The notes beneath the pieces are model-generated. The model made no database searches and was not told where the DNA came from. It was given only the letters and a program-made list of their open reading frames with translations. This document shows positions 44,239-46,860 of a DNA stretch of 46,860 nt, piece by piece (the stretch's first letter is position 1; every line of letters begins with the position of its first letter). A program made the position numbers and the translations under genes. This DNA comes from Opitutus sp. GAS368. GTDB lineage: Bacteria; Verrucomicrobiota; Verrucomicrobiia; Opitutales; Opitutaceae. The stretch is from the NCBI GenBank assembly GCA_945903465.1, contig CAMDOF010000044.1, positions 1 through 46,860 on the forward strand, in the 5' to 3' direction.

Positions 44239-46530
44239 ATGATTTTCGCACTTAGATTCTTCCCTCGCCGCCTCCTTCTCCTCACGCTCGCCGCCGCCTT
44301 CCACTCGGGCCTCGCCGCCGACCGTAAGCAATTCTCCACTTCCACCAGTCTCTCCGCCGAGGCCAGCACGCTGACCAAGCTCCTCGACGAGATGCACTAC
44401 AATCACGACAACGTCCGCAGCACGGACTACGCCAGCGTTGTCACCGATTACATGGCAGACCTCGACGGTCAACGCCTCTTCTTCCTCGGCTCCGACCGCG
44501 CCAAATTTAACGCCGACTACGGTAAAAATATCTACTACAACACCGCCTTCCTCGGCAACATCAACGCGGCGTACGAAATCTTTTACATCTATCAAACCCG
44601 CGTCGAAGCCCGCATCGCGTGGATCTTCGAACAACTCAAAAACGAATTCGATTTTACGACCAACGAAACCTACCGCGCTGATCGCGCAAAATCCGAGTGG
44701 CCCGCCGACGTCCTCGCGTCCGACGAGCTCTGGGCGAAACGTCTCAAGTTCGAACTTGTCCAAGAGGTCCTCAATAAAAAATCCCCCGACGAGGCCAAGA
44801 CCAAAGTTCGTAAACGTTACGAACGCATGCTCAAAAATCTCCTCGAAATCGAGGGTAACGATCTCGCCGAACTCTACCTCTCCACCATCGCCAAGCTCTA
44901 CGACCCGCACTCCACTTACTTTTCTGCGTCCACCTACGAAGACTTCGGCATCCAGATGAAGCTGCAACTCGTGGGCATCGGGGCCCTCCTCGGAGTTGAA
45001 GACGATATCTGCATCGTTAAAGAGATCATTCCCGGAGGCCCCGCCGACTTGGGCCGACAGCTCAAGCCCAACGATAAAATCATCTCGGTCGCCGAGGTCG
45101 GCGGTGAACCCATCGAAATCGTCGGAATGAAACTTCGTAAAATCGTCGATAAAATTCGCGGTAAAAAAGATACTCCCGTCAGCCTCATCGTCCAACCTGG
45201 CGATGCCACCGACAGCTCCGTGCGGAAGGAAATCATTATCACCCGCGATACCGTAAAACTAAACTCCGCCCGCGCCCGCGGCGCCGTTTTCGAAATGCCC
45301 GTCGGCGAAGGTAAAACCCAGCCTATCGGCGTCATCACCTTGCCCGCCTTTTACGGGCCCGCCGATGATGGCGATACGGACGCTGAACCCACCACCGCTT
45401 CCCGAGACGTCGCCCGGCTCATCGAGCAACTCAGCCAGCAGGGTATTCAAGGACTCGTCCTCGATCTCCGCCGCAACGGTGGCGGCTACCTCACCGAGGC
45501 CATCGACCTCGCTGGCGTCTTCATCCAAAAGGGCCCCGTCGTCCAGGTGAAAAATTTCGCTGGCGAAATCCAAGTAGACAGCGCCGGCGAGGATCGTTCC
45601 CGCGACCCACGCAGTCCTCGCAGTCGCAGCAAAACACCCGCCGTCGTCGCCAATAATCAAGCCGTTCTCCCAACTCCCCGCACCTACGCTGGACCCCTTG
45701 CCGTTCTTGTCGATCGCTTCAGCGCCTCCGCTTCCGAAATCGTCGCTGGCGCCTTACAAGATTATGGCCGCGCCATCGTTATCGGCGATAGCTCCACCCA
45801 CGGCAAGGGATCCGTTCAGCAGGTCGTCGAAATGAAACAACTCTCCCGCCAACTCGCCCTTTCTCCTCAAAAAACCGGCGCCGTTAAATTCACCATCCAA
45901 AAGTACTACCTCCCCAGCGGAGCTTCCACTCAGCTCAAGGGCGTCGTCCCCGAAATCGTCCTCCCTTCCATCGAGGACTTTCTTCCCATCGGTGAAGCCG
46001 ATCTCCCGCGCGCCTTGGTTTGGGATAAGATCCCCACCAGCACCTTCGATGGTGAACCCCTTAGCGCCTCCGTCCTCACCCCACTTCGCCAACTCAGCCA
46101 AGATCGTCAGGCGCAACTGGAAGAATTCACCTACCTGCGCAAAAACGTCGACTGGTTCAAGGCCCGCCAAGAACAAAAATTAATTTCCGTTAACCTCGAT
46201 GAGAGGAAGCGCCAAAAAAGCGCCGATGACGCCTTCCGCAAACAAATGAAAGCCGAGAAAGAGCGCTTGTCCAAAAACGATTACCCTTTCAAGACGTTCT
46301 ATCTCGGCGCGCCACCCGCTCCCAGAATCAAAGCCCCCAAAAAACCTGACGACGACGACGACGACGAACCCGAGAGCACCGGCGACGAAAACGAGACCTA
46401 CGTAAAGGTTGACGTCCCCCTGCGTGAGTCTCTCCGCGTCGTGAGTGACGCCATCGCTCTCGCTCAAAAGAAAGAGCTCTGGGCCAGCAATCGCGCCCCG
46501 CTCACCGGAAAACCGAAAACCGGCGGCTGA
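44239..46530 (+). CDS. prc: Tail-specific (carboxy-terminal processing) protease, Prc type
   Basis: 763 residues with a signal peptide (FFPRRLLLLTLAAAFHSGLA). Residues about 25-225 resemble the Tsp N-terminal domain (VTDYMADLDGQRLFFLGSDR), then a PDZ domain (IVKEIIPGGPADLGRQLKPN) and the S41 core (GLVLDLRRNGGGYLTEAIDL). The catalytic pair fits E. coli Prc: Ser 497 in SASASEI and Lys 523 in STHGKGSVQQ, with the Asp of QDYGRA (508) between them; the Ser-Lys spacing is one longer. The C-terminus has a helical EKERLSKNDYPFKTFYLG segment and an Asp/Glu run near residues 705-715. It degrades periplasmic proteins at their C-termini. Symbol by similarity. Confidence 0.9.
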   Translation: MIFALRFFPRRLLLLTLAAAFHSGLAADRKQFSTSTSLSAEASTLTKLLDEMHYNHDNVRSTDYASVVTDYMADLDGQRLFFLGSDRAKFNADYGKNIYYNTAFLGNINAAYEIFYIYQTRVEARIAWIFEQLKNEFDFTTNETYRADRAKSEWPADVLASDELWAKRLKFELVQEVLNKKSPDEAKTKVRKRYERMLKNLLEIEGNDLAELYLSTIAKLYDPHSTYFSASTYEDFGIQMKLQLVGIGALLGVEDDICIVKEIIPGGPADLGRQLKPNDKIISVAEVGGEPIEIVGMKLRKIVDKIRGKKDTPVSLIVQPGDATDSSVRKEIIITRDTVKLNSARARGAVFEMPVGEGKTQPIGVITLPAFYGPADDGDTDAEPTTASRDVARLIEQLSQQGIQGLVLDLRRNGGGYLTEAIDLAGVFIQKGPVVQVKNFAGEIQVDSAGEDRSRDPRSPRSRSKTPAVVANNQAVLPTPRTYAGPLAVLVDRFSASASEIVAGALQDYGRAIVIGDSSTHGKGSVQQVVEMKQLSRQLALSPQKTGAVKFTIQKYYLPSGASTQLKGVVPEIVLPSIEDFLPIGEADLPRALVWDKIPTSTFDGEPLSASVLTPLRQLSQDRQAQLEEFTYLRKNVDWFKARQEQKLISVNLDERKRQKSADDAFRKQMKAEKERLSKNDYPFKTFYLGAPPAPRIKAPKKPDDDDDDEPESTGDENETYVKVDVPLRESLRVVSDAIALAQKKELWASNRAPLTGKPKTGG

Positions 46531-46860
46531 TCGCCCGCCGGCACGCCGCCTGCCGCCGGCACGCAATTCACTCCAAGGGTCTGCGCGGATTTTTCGTTTT
46601 CCGGCGGCATCCTATACTCGTGCAGGTCTGTTCATGGCCCATGGTCTTCTCCCCCGACCTCTCCGGCCAAGTCCTACGCATTTCCTCTACCCCAATCAGC
46701 GCGATTCACGCAAGGCTCAGACCTCCTGACCCACCACGGAAGAAAAGAGGGGAAGAGTGGAACGAAAAAGAGCCCGTGGCGGGTGAAAACTGAGCGGATG
46801 TGAAGTTGAAGCGATGCGGGGGCGGTGGCAAGGCAGAGGGATGCCACAAATTCAATTGCC
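46531..46860. other. Right-edge interval without recognised features
   Basis: 330 bp after the protease gene. GC-rich repeats (GCCGGCACGC twice between 46539 and 46564) follow the stop but without a T-run. An A/G-rich stretch at 46735-46775 stands out in composition. No gene, RNA or promoter can be supported. Confidence 0.5.

Overview
The window looks like a chromosomal segment of a GC-rich Gram-negative bacterium, most likely a verrucomicrobium of the Opitutaceae type. This is an inference from gene content: two very large TonB-dependent receptors whose mature N-termini carry an SPF motif, a LacI regulator facing one of them, sulfatases, YHYH and ThuA proteins, a GldA/F/G-type ABC operon, and genes that mostly lack a clear Shine-Dalgarno sequence. 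No rRNA, tRNA, cas genes or prophage were seen.

Layout. 1-2400 (minus): a TPR membrane protein followed by a Gly/Ala-rich secreted protein that runs off the left edge. 2682-3506: an M48 lipoprotein metalloprotease. 3507-7038: a gene-poor stretch with a bacterial SET-domain methyltransferase, an unrecognised Tat-like protein and pairs of direct repeats about 71 bp apart. 7039-11821: an ABC transporter operon (ATPase, permease, GldG-like protein, DUF4340 protein) closed by a clear terminator. 12401-20676: two TonB-dependent receptors with facing 3' ends, a broken MFS transporter between them, and a LacI regulator divergent from the second receptor. 20650-21747: a decayed Y1 (RAYT-like) transposase element with 38-bp inverted ends; its left end supplies the last residues and stop codon of the LacI gene.

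21981-34542: a carbohydrate-related accessory region with a sulfatase, a small exported protein, a Gfo/Idh/MocA oxidoreductase, a mannonate dehydratase with a Tat-type leader, a ThuA protein, a second sulfatase-like protein with an atypical C-x-C-S-R motif, and a YHYH/DUF1566 protein. The last two share a duplicated beta-rich domain, N-terminal in one and C-terminal in the other.

34657-43036: an inositol-related locus. A PI-PLC/GDPD-like pseudogene and a gluconate 5-dehydrogenase-like SDR lie divergent from an iolD - iolE - transaldolase-family - phosphodiesterase - iolG run. IolG, IolE and IolD would take myo-inositol to 5-deoxy-glucuronate. The usual later genes (iolB, iolC, iolJ, iolA) are not in the window, and the transaldolase-family and SDR genes sit where later steps might be expected. 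43237-46530: a rhomboid-like membrane protein with Thr where the catalytic Ser is expected, then a tail-specific (Prc-type) protease. The right 330 bp hold nothing recognisable.
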